NCBI GenBank assembly: GCA_024640365.1
Contig: JAHEFE010000004.1
Span: 1 to 37,252 of the forward strand
Origin: Woeseiaceae bacterium
GTDB lineage: Bacteria > Pseudomonadota > Gammaproteobacteria > Steroidobacterales > Woeseiaceae
Length of the DNA: 37,252 nt
Direction of reading: 5' to 3'
Shown here: positions 24,337-32,506 of the stretch, in pieces
Position numbering within the stretch: the first letter of the stretch is position 1
How the letters are laid out: each line of letters begins with the position of its first letter
The notes under the pieces: model-generated
Databases searched by the model: none
Told to the model about the DNA's origin: nothing
The model's input: the letters and a program-made list of their open reading frames with translations, nothing else
Made by a program: the position numbers and the translations under genes

Positions 24337-25440
24337 ATGAAATTACGTTACAGGATTGCCAACAGTGTGTTGGCTCTGCTGCTGATTGCCACAGCCATAT
24401 TGGCGGTGACTATCAGCCACAATTCAGCGTGTCCCACAGTACCAATGGGCGGTGTCAGTGCGGATACAATGCGTGCGATTGTCTATCGGTGCTATGGCTC
24501 AAGTGACGTACTGCGATTGGAGCAAGTAGCAAGACCAGTCCCGGGCCCACACCAGGTTTTAGTAAAAGTTTATTCCGCGGCCGTTAATCCTCTTGATTGG
24601 CACTTCATGCGCGGTGAACCTTATTTGATGCGCATGATGTCAGGCTTTGGCGCGCCTGCGGATATAGGGCTGGGTGTGGACTTTTCGGGAACCATTGAAG
24701 CGGTCGGTAGCGAGGTCACTCAATTTTCACCGGGCGATGAAGTCTTTGGTGGCGCCGATGGGGCTTTCGCCGAGTACGTGCTTGTTGGCGAGAGGGGTGC
24801 CGTGACGCTCAAGCCTTCAAGTGTTTCATTTGCAGATGCAGCAGCTACACCGATCGCGGCGATCACCGCGCTGCAAGTATTGCGCGACGTCGTAAAGACA
24901 GGTCCCGGTCAGAAGGTATTGATTAACGGAGCGTCCGGCGGCGTAGGCACATACGCGGTACAGATTGCCAAGTCCTTCGGGGCAGAAGTTACCGGTGTAT
25001 CCAGTGGCCGCAATCTGGACTTGGTTCGTTCGCTCGGTGCTGATCACGTCTTCAACTACAAGACTGAGGATTACACCGACAGTGGCCAAAAATACGATCT
25101 GATCATAGATATGGTGAGTAATCATTCATTGAGTGCGAACCGATCTGTACTGACCGAAAAAGGTACTTACCTGATGATTGGCGGTGGCAAGGGCAAGTGG
25201 CTTGGACCGATGGTAGGGCCACTGAAGGCATTCGTGATGTCGCCGTTTATTGAACAAAAGATGCTTTTTATGATGGCTCACTTAAGGCAGGAAGACCTAA
25301 CCGTTATCGCGGACCTGATGGTGGCGGGGCAGGTGCGTTCAGTAATAGACAGGCACTATGCGCTCGCCGATGTTCCAGCGGCGATCGACTATTCGGAAGA
25401 AGGGCACGCCATTGGGAAAATAATTATTGATGTGGAATAG
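24337..25440 (+). CDS. Zinc-free MDR-family NAD(P)-dependent oxidoreductase with N-terminal membrane anchor
   Basis: 367 residues. A hydrophobic N-terminal helix (about 8-27) and a short Ser/Cys-containing linker (SHNSACPTVP) precede a medium-chain dehydrogenase/quinone-oxidoreductase domain starting MRAIVYRCYGSSDVLRLEQV at about residue 45. The cofactor motif GASGGVGTYAVQIAK is at about 198-212. The zinc-binding Cys/His set is absent, as in quinone oxidoreductases and enone reductases. GGGGG before the ATG at 24337 supports translation of the anchor. An internal start at M45 would give a cytosolic enzyme but has no site. The anchor seems conserved among relatives I remember. Convergent with cfa, with a 13-base gap. 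Confidence 0.88.
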   Translation: MKLRYRIANSVLALLLIATAILAVTISHNSACPTVPMGGVSADTMRAIVYRCYGSSDVLRLEQVARPVPGPHQVLVKVYSAAVNPLDWHFMRGEPYLMRMMSGFGAPADIGLGVDFSGTIEAVGSEVTQFSPGDEVFGGADGAFAEYVLVGERGAVTLKPSSVSFADAAATPIAAITALQVLRDVVKTGPGQKVLINGASGGVGTYAVQIAKSFGAEVTGVSSGRNLDLVRSLGADHVFNYKTEDYTDSGQKYDLIIDMVSNHSLSANRSVLTEKGTYLMIGGGKGKWLGPMVGPLKAFVMSPFIEQKMLFMMAHLRQEDLTVIADLMVAGQVRSVIDRHYALADVPAAIDYSEEGHAIGKIIIDVE

Positions 25441-25453
25441 GCTCGCCGGTCTT

Positions 25454-26578
25454 TCAGCGAATGCCTGCGGGGCGATAAGTCGAACCGTTCTTTCCCGTAG
25501 ACCAGACGATTTGCCACAGGTCATTACTTCGACTTCTGAAGGCGCCAGCGCACGTGAGTAAATAGAAACGCCAGGCGCGATGAAATCGCTCATCATAATT
25601 CGTCTTCAATTCATCCCATGCGGCCTCGAACTTATCGTTCCAGCACAAAAGCGTACGTTCATAGTCTGGCCCGAATGAATGCCAGTCCTCAAGTGTAAGA
25701 ACTCCTTCAGCCGCCGCCGTTATCTGATTGGCAGATGGTAGGCAGCCGACCGGAAAGATATAACGCGCTATCCAGGGATCGGTATGCGACGTCGTGTGGT
25801 CCGTGCCAATTGTATGCAGCAGAAATAAACCATCATCTGCGAGGCAGCGGCGCACCGTTTGTAAGAAGTGGTGGTGATTCTTGGGTCCGACATGTTCGAA
25901 CATCCCAATAGAATAGATACGATCAAAAACGCCCTCGAGATCTCGGTAATCCTGGAGCCGTAGATCAGTTGGTAGGCCCGCACATATTTCCCGGCCAAGT
26001 GCCAATTGTTGCTCGGATATCGTAATGCCAACGACTTTCACGCCGTAATTTTTTGCGAAGTAGCGTGCGGCGCCGCCCCAGCCACAACCAATATCGAGGA
26101 CCTGCATCCCGGGCTCGAAACCAAGTTTTCGGGCGATTAGATCAAGCTTGTCTCGCTGTGCATCATCCAGGTTGTCTGCTGTCGCCCAATAGCCGCAGGA
26201 GTAGATCATGCGTTCGTCCAGCATGGCGCGAAACAAGTCATTGCCCAGGTCGTAATGTTTAGGTCCATCGTGAAAGGTGCGAGACGGACTTTGGAGGTTC
26301 GCTAACTTTGCCGCGACGATGTCACCGAGCAGAGTCCACGACTTGATGTGCTCATGCAGTTCCGAGCGGGTTGCTCGACACACCAGTTCGTCGAGATCCT
26401 GGCAGTCCCACCAGCCGTCCATATATGCCTCGCCTGCGCCCAGCGTACCGTCGGCAAGCACTCGGGAATAGAAACGGTCGTCGTGGATCTGCATGTCCCA
26501 CGCGTGGGTTCCATTGATATGGATATCCGCAGTGGCCAGAATCGACTCGATCCTTTCTCGTTGAGAGCCCAAGTGCAT
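25454..26578 (-). CDS. cfa: Cyclopropane-fatty-acyl-phospholipid synthase
   Basis: 374 residues, close to the E. coli enzyme's 382. It transfers a methylene from S-adenosylmethionine to double bonds of membrane phospholipid chains. The N-terminal lipid-contact domain (GTLGAGEAYMDGWWDCQDLD) is followed by the substrate region DERMIYSCGYW (Cys at about 128, matching E. coli Cys139). The SAM-binding motif VLDIGCGWGGAARYFA is at 160-175, GMFEHVGPKNH supplies the Glu, and HTIGTD supplies the His. The start at 26578 is fixed by GGAGG five bases upstream. A longer frame to 26692 adds an unsupported polar stretch. It is the downstream gene of the UroD-family gene (192 bases away), possibly separately expressed. 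Membrane lipid protection against acid or stress is the usual role. Confidence 0.93.
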   Translation of the reverse strand: MHLGSQRERIESILATADIHINGTHAWDMQIHDDRFYSRVLADGTLGAGEAYMDGWWDCQDLDELVCRATRSELHEHIKSWTLLGDIVAAKLANLQSPSRTFHDGPKHYDLGNDLFRAMLDERMIYSCGYWATADNLDDAQRDKLDLIARKLGFEPGMQVLDIGCGWGGAARYFAKNYGVKVVGITISEQQLALGREICAGLPTDLRLQDYRDLEGVFDRIYSIGMFEHVGPKNHHHFLQTVRRCLADDGLFLLHTIGTDHTTSHTDPWIARYIFPVGCLPSANQITAAAEGVLTLEDWHSFGPDYERTLLCWNDKFEAAWDELKTNYDERFHRAWRFYLLTCAGAFRSRSNDLWQIVWSTGKNGSTYRPAGIR

Positions 26579-26770
26579 TTTGGCCTCCGGAGTGGTGCAA
26601 GAATTTGCCTTACCCAGAACATATAGTTGCTTGAAACCCGTCGCTGTATAGGTATTTTCCTCGGGGGCGCTGTCGGGGATGGCGGCCAACACGTGGGGTC
26701 GTTAACGGGGCAGCGGTCCATCATTGCCTGGGAATCATAAAAAGACTGATTGCGTTGTCCGACCGGTTGA

Positions 26771-27931
26771 TTAGAGCGGATAGTGCCCAAACTCCTCGGC
26801 GGCATCGACCATCGCGAGCACGTTCTCAGCAGGTACATCGTCCATCACCGTGTGGACGGCTCCGATCATGAAGCCACCGCCAGGGCCCAATGTTTGAATT
26901 ACGCGCTTCACTTCCGCACGAACATCTGCAGGCGTGCCGAACGGAAGCAAACGGTGCGTATCGATACCACCGCAAAAAACGATATTTTTTCCGAATCGCT
27001 TTTTGAGCTCGGGCAGATTCGACATTTTGCCAGCTGAGGTCTGAATGGGATTTAGAATGTCGACGCCCATCTCGATGAAGTCGTCAATTAACGGCACAAC
27101 ATCACCGTCAGAGTGAAAGAGCACTTTCGCTTTAGTGCGTTCCTTGATGAAGCTGATGAAATCGGCATGGATTGGTTTGAGTATTTCGCGATACATCTTG
27201 GGTGAAATCATCAGGCTTTCCTGCGTTCCCAGATCGTCGCCTATCTTGATGATGTCAACATTGTCACCGAGTTCATGCAGGAAGTGGCCCATGAGTTCCT
27301 TGCAGTAAAACGCGTTTCGTTCCAGCAGTGTGCGAGTGAAGTCCGGGTAGCGTGCCATATTGAGGAGAAAGGTTTCCATTCCCTGCATTCCATAGGCGCG
27401 TTCAAACGGGAACAACAGCCAGGGCGTCGCCAGGATTGCATACAGGTTTTCGTCGGCGAGTTGCTGTGCTCGAGTTGCAACGTGCGCAATGCGGGTTGGA
27501 TCAGACATGTCTGGCCAGCCCTGGTAAGCATCCAGGTCCGCCTCGGTTTCCGCGTGCGCCAATGGATGAATATTGGGAAACCAGTCACCGGGACTTATTT
27601 CCGATTGACCAATGCCCCAGGAATCGAAGGATGGGCTGTGGGGAGGGCGCTCTGTGTTTCGATGGCGAACTTTTTCCGGTTCTATATCGAGTACGCCGCG
27701 GACATCGCTGTGCAAGCGCTGTAACGTGAGTTCATCAACGTTGGCTGTTCCCAGTTCGGGCCAATCGTAAATGTAGTTATCTGGTGCGTCGATGCCGACA
27801 ATTTTTTTGATGTCTCTATAGGGCTTCATCCGAATGCCGGTCGCATTACTGACGCCCATTACCAGTGGTACGCGATCCGGTACCTCGTGGTTGAGGACCG
27901 CCAGAACTCGTTCGCGGCTTGTTAATGGCAT
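26771..27931 (-). CDS. Uroporphyrinogen decarboxylase-superfamily protein (methyltransferase-like)
   Basis: 386 residues, beginning TSRERVLAVLNHEVPDRVPL, the typical start of the UroD superfamily's methyltransferase-like branch (MtaA/CmuA relatives), not of HemE. Later marks are YGMQGMETFL, IIKIGDDLGTQESLMISPKMY, KVLFHSDGDVVPLIDDFIEMGVDILNPIQ and FCGGIDTHRLLPFGTPADV. The zinc site expected in MtaA-type enzymes (H-x-C) reads H-S-D here, with a later Cys in FCGG, so the metal set differs from the standard one. Many such genes are involved in demethylation or vitamin B12-linked chemistry, but no corrinoid protein is next door. The ATG at 27931 is preferred over the GTG two codons earlier because AAGG is better spaced. 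Confidence 0.85.
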   Translation of the reverse strand: MPLTSRERVLAVLNHEVPDRVPLVMGVSNATGIRMKPYRDIKKIVGIDAPDNYIYDWPELGTANVDELTLQRLHSDVRGVLDIEPEKVRHRNTERPPHSPSFDSWGIGQSEISPGDWFPNIHPLAHAETEADLDAYQGWPDMSDPTRIAHVATRAQQLADENLYAILATPWLLFPFERAYGMQGMETFLLNMARYPDFTRTLLERNAFYCKELMGHFLHELGDNVDIIKIGDDLGTQESLMISPKMYREILKPIHADFISFIKERTKAKVLFHSDGDVVPLIDDFIEMGVDILNPIQTSAGKMSNLPELKKRFGKNIVFCGGIDTHRLLPFGTPADVRAEVKRVIQTLGPGGGFMIGAVHTVMDDVPAENVLAMVDAAEEFGHYPL

Positions 27932-28129
27932 TAGCACGACCTTTGGCGGGTAATTTGAATATCAGGATGACAAACATTCAATACCCAGAGGTCTTCGAGT
28001 CTAGGGAACATGTAGGCTGGTACCAATCCGCAGTTCTACGCATGCGTCCAGAATTGGCGCTGGCGGCCGCTAAGACTGTTTCAGAGGTTGGTTGATTGCC
28101 TGGCGGTCGAGACGTTGGCTGCATACCAA

Positions 28130-28149
28130 AGGGCCTCATGCGAGGCCCT
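28130..28149 (-). terminator. Terminator for the minus-strand repeat-protein gene
   Basis: AGGGCCTC/GAGGCCCT forms an 8-base GC-rich stem with a 4-base loop. On the minus strand it is followed by TTTGG. It lies 77 bases beyond the stop of the 28226-28807 gene in the correct orientation, though the T-run is short. Confidence 0.5.
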
Positions 28150-28168
28150 GATGATCTAGCGAGCGACG

Positions 28169-28223
28169 GAGTGACGTTGCTTAATGTTCTCCGTTCTATA
28201 CGGTTTCTGAGTGACGTGGCTTA
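28169..28223. repeat. Imperfect 15-base direct repeat
   Basis: GAGTGACGTTGCTTA (28169-28183) and GAGTGACGTGGCTTA (28209-28223) differ at one position and start 40 bases apart, just beyond the stop of the minus-strand repeat-protein gene. Significance unknown: a small duplication, or paired binding sites four helical turns apart. Confidence 0.45.
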
Positions 28224-28225
28224 GA

Positions 28226-28807
28226 TTACTCTTCAACAGCGGCCTTCAGTTCTTCTGCTTGTGATTCCTGGATGGCTGCCCACTTTCTATCCGCGAAATC
28301 ATGGTTACGCATCGCAATCGCGGTCAGTTCATGAAAGTTGGAGTCCGGGGTGCTGCGGTTCGGCATGGCAGGCATTTTTGCCCATAACGCCTGACTGTCA
28401 ATTAGTGGATGGCTCGAATTGTCGGCTGCCAGTGCAAAATCCGCCAACGCAGCCTCGTACTGTCCGCTGAGCGCATGCATTACACCGCGACTGTTTAACG
28501 CTGCGCCAACATAATTCCCTTTAGCTTCGATGGCTTGATTGCAGGCCTCGGATGCTTCGTAGAAGCGCTTACTAACAACCAATGCGGTGCACAAGTTAAC
28601 CATCTGTGTGCCTTGATTGGTCGAGGCATCTTCAATAGATCGCCGCAGCTCTTCAATGGCGTGGCTGTATTGTCCCTTTTTGATTGCCGAGAATTCAGCA
28701 TTTTTGTCATTTATGAATTGAATCTCGTACGCATTGGCCGTTAATGAAAAAGCCAGGAGAAGAAAAAGGCCTGATATGACATGTCTGCAAAAATTGATAA
28801 TGTTCAT
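28226..28807 (-). CDS. Exported TPR-like protein
   Basis: 193 residues with a Sec signal peptide (about 1-26, ending TANA). The rest is alpha-helical with tetratricopeptide-type features: KKGQYSHAIEELRRSIED, SKRFYEASEACNQAIEAKGNYVGAALNSRGVMHALSGQYEAALADFALA. GGAG seven bases before the ATG supports the start. It lies downstream of the Crp-family gene on the same strand (146 bases between), and that gap contains a triple CGGACA element, so it may be a target of that regulator. A related exported repeat protein is at 32507-33217. Periplasmic scaffolding is the likely type of function; partner unknown. Confidence 0.75.
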   Translation of the reverse strand: MNIINFCRHVISGLFLLLAFSLTANAYEIQFINDKNAEFSAIKKGQYSHAIEELRRSIEDASTNQGTQMVNLCTALVVSKRFYEASEACNQAIEAKGNYVGAALNSRGVMHALSGQYEAALADFALAADNSSHPLIDSQALWAKMPAMPNRSTPDSNFHELTAIAMRNHDFADRKWAAIQESQAEELKAAVEE

Positions 28808-28893
28808 GACTCACTCCTTGATTTGTGCGTTACAGGATTTCCTCGTTGCAGGTTCACAAGTTAGACGAGGGTGAGCAAAACATCTGTCAATGA

Positions 28894-28933
28894 CCGGACA
28901 CAAGTCGCCCAAATTTCGGACAGGTCTGTCCGG
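28894..28933. promoter_or_regulatory. Triple CGGACA element, candidate operator or attenuator
   Basis: CCGGACA (28894-28900), CGGACAG (28917-28923) and CTGTCCGG (28926-28933) lie within 40 bases. The last two form a 7-base-arm palindrome, CGGACAG-GT-CTGTCCG. The element sits 21 bases beyond the stop of the Crp-family gene and about 117 bases (palindrome centre) before the exported TPR-like gene, both on the minus strand. It could be an operator, possibly for the adjacent regulator, or on the minus strand a hairpin terminator followed by AAATTT. Confidence 0.5.
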
Positions 28934-28953
28934 TTGTTGACACAAAGAGTGAA

Positions 28954-29661
28954 TTAGTGAGTAAGAGGTGCTGAGTCCGTGGCAATTTTCTTTAATGCAT
29001 TGATGTTATGCACGATAATGCGGCCGCGTTTCAGTATCACCCAACCTTGCGTATTCCAATTTTGTAAATACTGATTGATTATCTGTCGCGAGATGCCGAG
29101 AAATTGTCCGAGTTCGGCCTGGGAAATTATCAGTTCGGTATCGCCATTGGGCAGGGGTCGACCATAAGTTTCGGCCAGATTTGCCAGGCGTTTTGCTACG
29201 CGTGCTGGTCCTGATAAGAAAGCGGACTCCTCAAGGAGGTTGCCAACCCACCGCAGGCGGTCACAAAGCAGTTTCATTAGGTCCAATGAAAGGGCGAGGT
29301 CTTTTTCGAGGCGGGAGAGGAATTGAGATCGTGGAAATACCACCAGTTTAGAGCGTTCGACAGCTAATGCACTGGCTGTTCGCGGCAAGCCATCGAGAAG
29401 CGCAATTTCACCAAAGGCCTCGCCAGGACGCAGCACATTTAGAATTACTTCATGTCCTTTGTCATCCGCAGTGAATATCCGAACGCGTCCGGACGTAATG
29501 CCATATAACGCGTCGCCCTTATCGCCTTGCGCAAAAATCAGCTTTCCTTTTTCAAATACATGGCTATGAGCTAGCGCCGCCAATGCCTCAAGCGTGGCGG
29601 GAGGTAAACCACGAAACAGGAAATTGTGTTCAAGGATTGCAAGCGTTGTCACGTCGGTCAT
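28954..29661 (-). CDS. Crp/Fnr-family transcription regulator
   Basis: 235 residues. An N-terminal cyclic-nucleotide-binding domain (about 15-120) contains GEAFGEIALLDGLPRTASA, in which Gly/Glu (84-85) and Arg94-Thr95 correspond to the cAMP-pocket GE..RS of E. coli CRP. A dimerisation helix follows, then a C-terminal winged helix-turn-helix (SQAELGQFLGISRQIINQYLQNW, about 180-202). The recognition helix carries Arg192, Gln193 and Gln197 where CRP has Arg180, Glu181 and Arg185, so its DNA site should differ from TGTGA-N6-TCACA. No Cys cluster for an FNR-type Fe-S centre is present. GGAG before the ATG fixes the start. It is divergent from a nucleotidyl cyclase gene (128 bases between), strongly suggesting a signalling partnership. 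Confidence 0.9.
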   Translation of the reverse strand: MTDVTTLAILEHNFLFRGLPPATLEALAALAHSHVFEKGKLIFAQGDKGDALYGITSGRVRIFTADDKGHEVILNVLRPGEAFGEIALLDGLPRTASALAVERSKLVVFPRSQFLSRLEKDLALSLDLMKLLCDRLRWVGNLLEESAFLSGPARVAKRLANLAETYGRPLPNGDTELIISQAELGQFLGISRQIINQYLQNWNTQGWVILKRGRIIVHNINALKKIATDSAPLTH

Positions 29662-29723
29662 CTCGATCTCCGCTTACTCATTTCTCGTACTCAGAGCGCC
29701 ATCGCGCCGCCAAGACGCAGCGA

Positions 29724-29743
29724 AAGTACTTAATTCTGACCCC
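29724..29743. repeat. GGGGTC-type repeat remnant in the crp/cyclase gap
   Basis: AAGTACTTAATTCTGACCCC lies in the 128-base gap between the divergent regulator and cyclase genes. On the minus strand it reads GGGGTCAGAATTAAGTACTT, which from memory is a widely dispersed motif and shares its GGGGTCAGA head with the repeats at 431-494. A GC-rich stretch (CGCCGCCAAGACGC) lies immediately left of it. Confidence 0.55.
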
Positions 29744-29789
29744 AAAAACGCGTTGTTTTTCTTGGAATATGCTATTGATATTAGTAGAT

Positions 29790-31907
29790 ATGAACAAAAT
29801 GAACCACCATTACGCGGTAATCCTCTCCGCGGACGTGGTTGGCTTTAGCAAGCTTATGGAAGGCGATGGCGAGGCCACTGTCCGCGCGCTGGATGAATGT
29901 CGCCAGCACTTTCGTCGTTGCGTGACTGTCCATCACGGTCAGGAATTTGGCAGCGTAGGCGACAGCTTTATGGCGGAGTTTTCGAGTCCCGTCGAGGCCC
30001 TGAGAGCGGCAAGCGAACTTCAGCGCGAAGTCGGGGACGAGGCGATAACAAAAGATAAACAGCCAAGGCTATCGCTACGAGTAGGGCTCGATGCGGGTGA
30101 TGTTATCAGCAACGATAAGGGCGTCTTCGGTGACGTCGTGAACGCTGCAGCGCGGTTGCAGCAGCTTGCTAAACCGGACGGCATAGTATTATCGGAGAGT
30201 GTCCATCAGCAGGTTCACAAGCTACCCGGTTACCAGTTTCATTCGCTGGGAAAGCAACATCTAAAAAATATTCTGGAACCGGTACGCGTATTCGAGGTTA
30301 ATCGAAATCCGGCCCTGGTCAATTGGCGACGTATGTACCTGGTTTTATCGAAATACAGTGTGGCGGCGGCTGTCATTGCGGGTATAGCTTTTGCCGCTGC
30401 ATTTATTTTTATTTACCTCGAGAGTCACCAGCTCGGCAGTAGCCGCGTCGTCAGGGTGCAAGCAGAAGACTCGTGGGGGACAACGGACTCGACATCGAAA
30501 TCGATCGCTGTATTGCCACTGGTCTCTCTTGGTTCAGATTCGGCGCAAAATTATCTCGCTGATAGCATGACAGACGTGCTGACCGCTGAGCTCGGGCAGA
30601 TCAAGAGTTTGCGAGTTATATCGCGTACGTCGGCAAAATCGTACGCAGGGGCCAAGAAACGGGTGCCGGAAATTGCCAGGGAGTTGAAGGCGGATACGAT
30701 AGTCGAAGGCTCAGTCCATTCACTTGGCGATAAAGTGCGAATTACGATGCAGCTGATTGATGGCCGTACCGACGAACACCTGTGGAGCAGAAGCTACCAT
30801 CGTGATCTTGCTGACATCCTCACGCTGCAGGGTGAAATTGCCCGCACAATTGCTGATGAGATTCATGTCACACTCACGCCGCAGGTTTCATCGCGGTTAA
30901 CACGTGATCGCTCGATGGATCCGGAAATTCTGCGGCTGTGGGCTGTCGCCACCAATGATCTTAAATCGGGTGATGAAGACGATTATCAACAAGCGCTAAC
31001 GGGCTTCGTCGAAATCAGCAGTCGAGATCCTTACTATGCGCCGGCTTATGCTGGAATGGCACAAGCGTATGTGCTCCTCGCTGGCTGGTCGGGAACGCAG
31101 GATCCAAAGCACTTGTTACCGCTGGCAAAACTCGCTGCCGAGAAAGCTATCCAATTGGATCCAGGTTTGGCGAACGCTCATTTTTCACTGGCATCGGTCT
31201 ATTGGGCCGACTGGCGGTGGGAGGAGGCGAATGCTGAATTCCGGAAAGGAATGGACCTCAGTCCGAGTGACTCGGTTGGATTAGTCGAATACGCGAGTTT
31301 CCTGACGTCGACCGGGAGAGCTGCAGAAGCGGTTACGTTGGCGACATTGGCAGTTGACCTGGACCCTGTTTCTTCTTATACCAACAACGAATTAGGTTTT
31401 GCCCTTTGTGCTCTTGGTCGTTACGAAGAAGCCTTGAGGGTATACGAAATGTCAGTACGACTGGATCCCGATGACGGCATAAATCGCGACTTATTGGCGT
31501 GGATATACTACAGAATGGGCGAGCGGGAAAAATCATTGCAAATCTATGAGCAACAGGCGTCACAGTTTGAGGAAGCGAGCAGTTTTTACTATCCGTATTT
31601 GGCGAACATCTACGTCAGTATGGGCCGAACTAAAGACGTCCGGGGACTATTGACCGCACTGGAGAGGCGCAGCGAGCATGACTATGTGCCGGCGCTGACT
31701 TTCGCAAAAATACATACTTACCTCAGCGAATTCGAAACGGCTATTGAATGGTTTGTGCTAGCTCACGTGGAGCGAGATCGAGAAATGCTCTGGGACTGGA
31801 ATTACGAAGACGCTTTGTTTCCTGATGAGATTCGGCAGGATCCACGGATTCAGTCGATTATTGCAGACTTGGAGCAAAGTCGAATCGAGCCTGAGCCGCT
31901 TTTGTAA
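29790..31907 (+). CDS. Class III nucleotidyl cyclase with TolB-like and TPR domains
   Basis: About 705 residues. Cytosolic class III cyclase domain (1-175): metal Asp15 in LSADVVGFS, metal Asp58 in VGDSFMAEF, and Asn118/Arg122 in DVVNAAARL, all needed for catalysis. One transmembrane helix follows (about 189-209), then a TolB/FlgO-like periplasmic domain (SIAVLPLVSLGSDSAQNYLADSMTDVLTAEL to about 380) and several TPR units to the end. The positions that normally select adenine (Lys four before Asp58, and Asp seven before Asn118) are Gly54 and Gly111, so the product nucleotide is uncertain. The start at 29790 is the best ATG; 29769 and 29799 are alternatives, and the open frame to 29583 overlaps the regulator. 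The divergent Crp-family gene is the obvious receptor. Confidence 0.88.
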   Translation: MNKMNHHYAVILSADVVGFSKLMEGDGEATVRALDECRQHFRRCVTVHHGQEFGSVGDSFMAEFSSPVEALRAASELQREVGDEAITKDKQPRLSLRVGLDAGDVISNDKGVFGDVVNAAARLQQLAKPDGIVLSESVHQQVHKLPGYQFHSLGKQHLKNILEPVRVFEVNRNPALVNWRRMYLVLSKYSVAAAVIAGIAFAAAFIFIYLESHQLGSSRVVRVQAEDSWGTTDSTSKSIAVLPLVSLGSDSAQNYLADSMTDVLTAELGQIKSLRVISRTSAKSYAGAKKRVPEIARELKADTIVEGSVHSLGDKVRITMQLIDGRTDEHLWSRSYHRDLADILTLQGEIARTIADEIHVTLTPQVSSRLTRDRSMDPEILRLWAVATNDLKSGDEDDYQQALTGFVEISSRDPYYAPAYAGMAQAYVLLAGWSGTQDPKHLLPLAKLAAEKAIQLDPGLANAHFSLASVYWADWRWEEANAEFRKGMDLSPSDSVGLVEYASFLTSTGRAAEAVTLATLAVDLDPVSSYTNNELGFALCALGRYEEALRVYEMSVRLDPDDGINRDLLAWIYYRMGEREKSLQIYEQQASQFEEASSFYYPYLANIYVSMGRTKDVRGLLTALERRSEHDYVPALTFAKIHTYLSEFETAIEWFVLAHVERDREMLWDWNYEDALFPDEIRQDPRIQSIIADLEQSRIEPEPLL

Positions 31908-32353
31908 AGGCTTGCGCTCGCTAAACCGTGTTGAGTGCGGTGGCATGTCCAGTTGCCAGTGTTAATTATCAAGGTCAATGCTTATTCAATGGCTTGCAGA
32001 GGTAGAGCCTGTAATCAGCATTCGGCATACGAGTATCGCTACCTGTTAGCAGGTCTACCAAGCTGATTTGCGCGTCGTAATTTAGTATGAACTTATCGAG
32101 GTAACACGTTGGTCACCGGTGCAAAAAGACAGCGTTTGGATGATAGGAGTTGGCGCCGCCTAGCGGTCGATTCGGGTCTTGATAAGCCGTCAATTGGTGC
32201 GCGTTTCCCTGAGCTATGCACCCTTTTGGGAATAAAATATTCCAAAATATGAAATCTGTCAGTTTCAAAAGGCATTTGGCGCGGTAGCAATTAGTCGTTG
32301 ATTTTAAGCCCGAAATTGGCTGCAAGCCTTTATTTCTGTCGCATATCAGAGAC

Positions 32354-32369
32354 AGTGACGCTCGTCACA
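32354..32369. promoter_or_regulatory. CRP-type binding site
   Basis: AGTGA-CGCTCG-TCACA matches nine of ten bases of the CRP consensus TGTGA-N6-TCACA and is itself a perfect palindrome over GTGA...TCAC. It lies about 145 bases upstream of the exported repeat protein gene. It would suit a canonical CRP, perhaps encoded elsewhere, better than the divergent-helix regulator at 28954. Confidence 0.55.
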
Positions 32370-32410
32370 GTCTGAAACGTGATGTGGCTGCTTTTTTTCT
32401 GCGGCAATTT

Positions 32411-32426
32411 TGTGACGTGGGTCATC
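32411..32426. promoter_or_regulatory. Second CRP-type half-matched site
   Basis: TGTGA-CGTGGG-TCATC keeps the left arm perfectly and three bases of the right arm. Its centre is 57 bases from that of the site at 32354-32369, and it lies about 80 bases before the exported repeat protein, a plausible activator position. Confidence 0.45.
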
Positions 32427-32506
32427 TTTTCTAAGAAAAGCAAAGTGTATCTAGTTTCCATAACTGGGGGGCGACGGACTGCGATGCCAGGTATAAGGAG
32501 AAAAGA

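Larger units (their letters stand above)
31908..32506. other. 599-base gap with regulatory signals, no supported gene
   Basis: No convincing coding frame: small frames near 32093-32325 lack ribosome binding sites and recognisable content. At 32224-32247 TTTTGGGAATA and TATTCCAAAAT form an imperfect palindrome. The right end carries two TGTGA-type sites, listed separately, upstream of the exported repeat protein. The left end has no clear terminator for the cyclase. A small RNA in this gap cannot be excluded from sequence alone. Confidence 0.5.

Noticed and set aside
32093..32325. Small minus-strand frames in the long gap after the cyclase
   Set aside because: Two overlapping frames, neither with a start signal or recognisable content.
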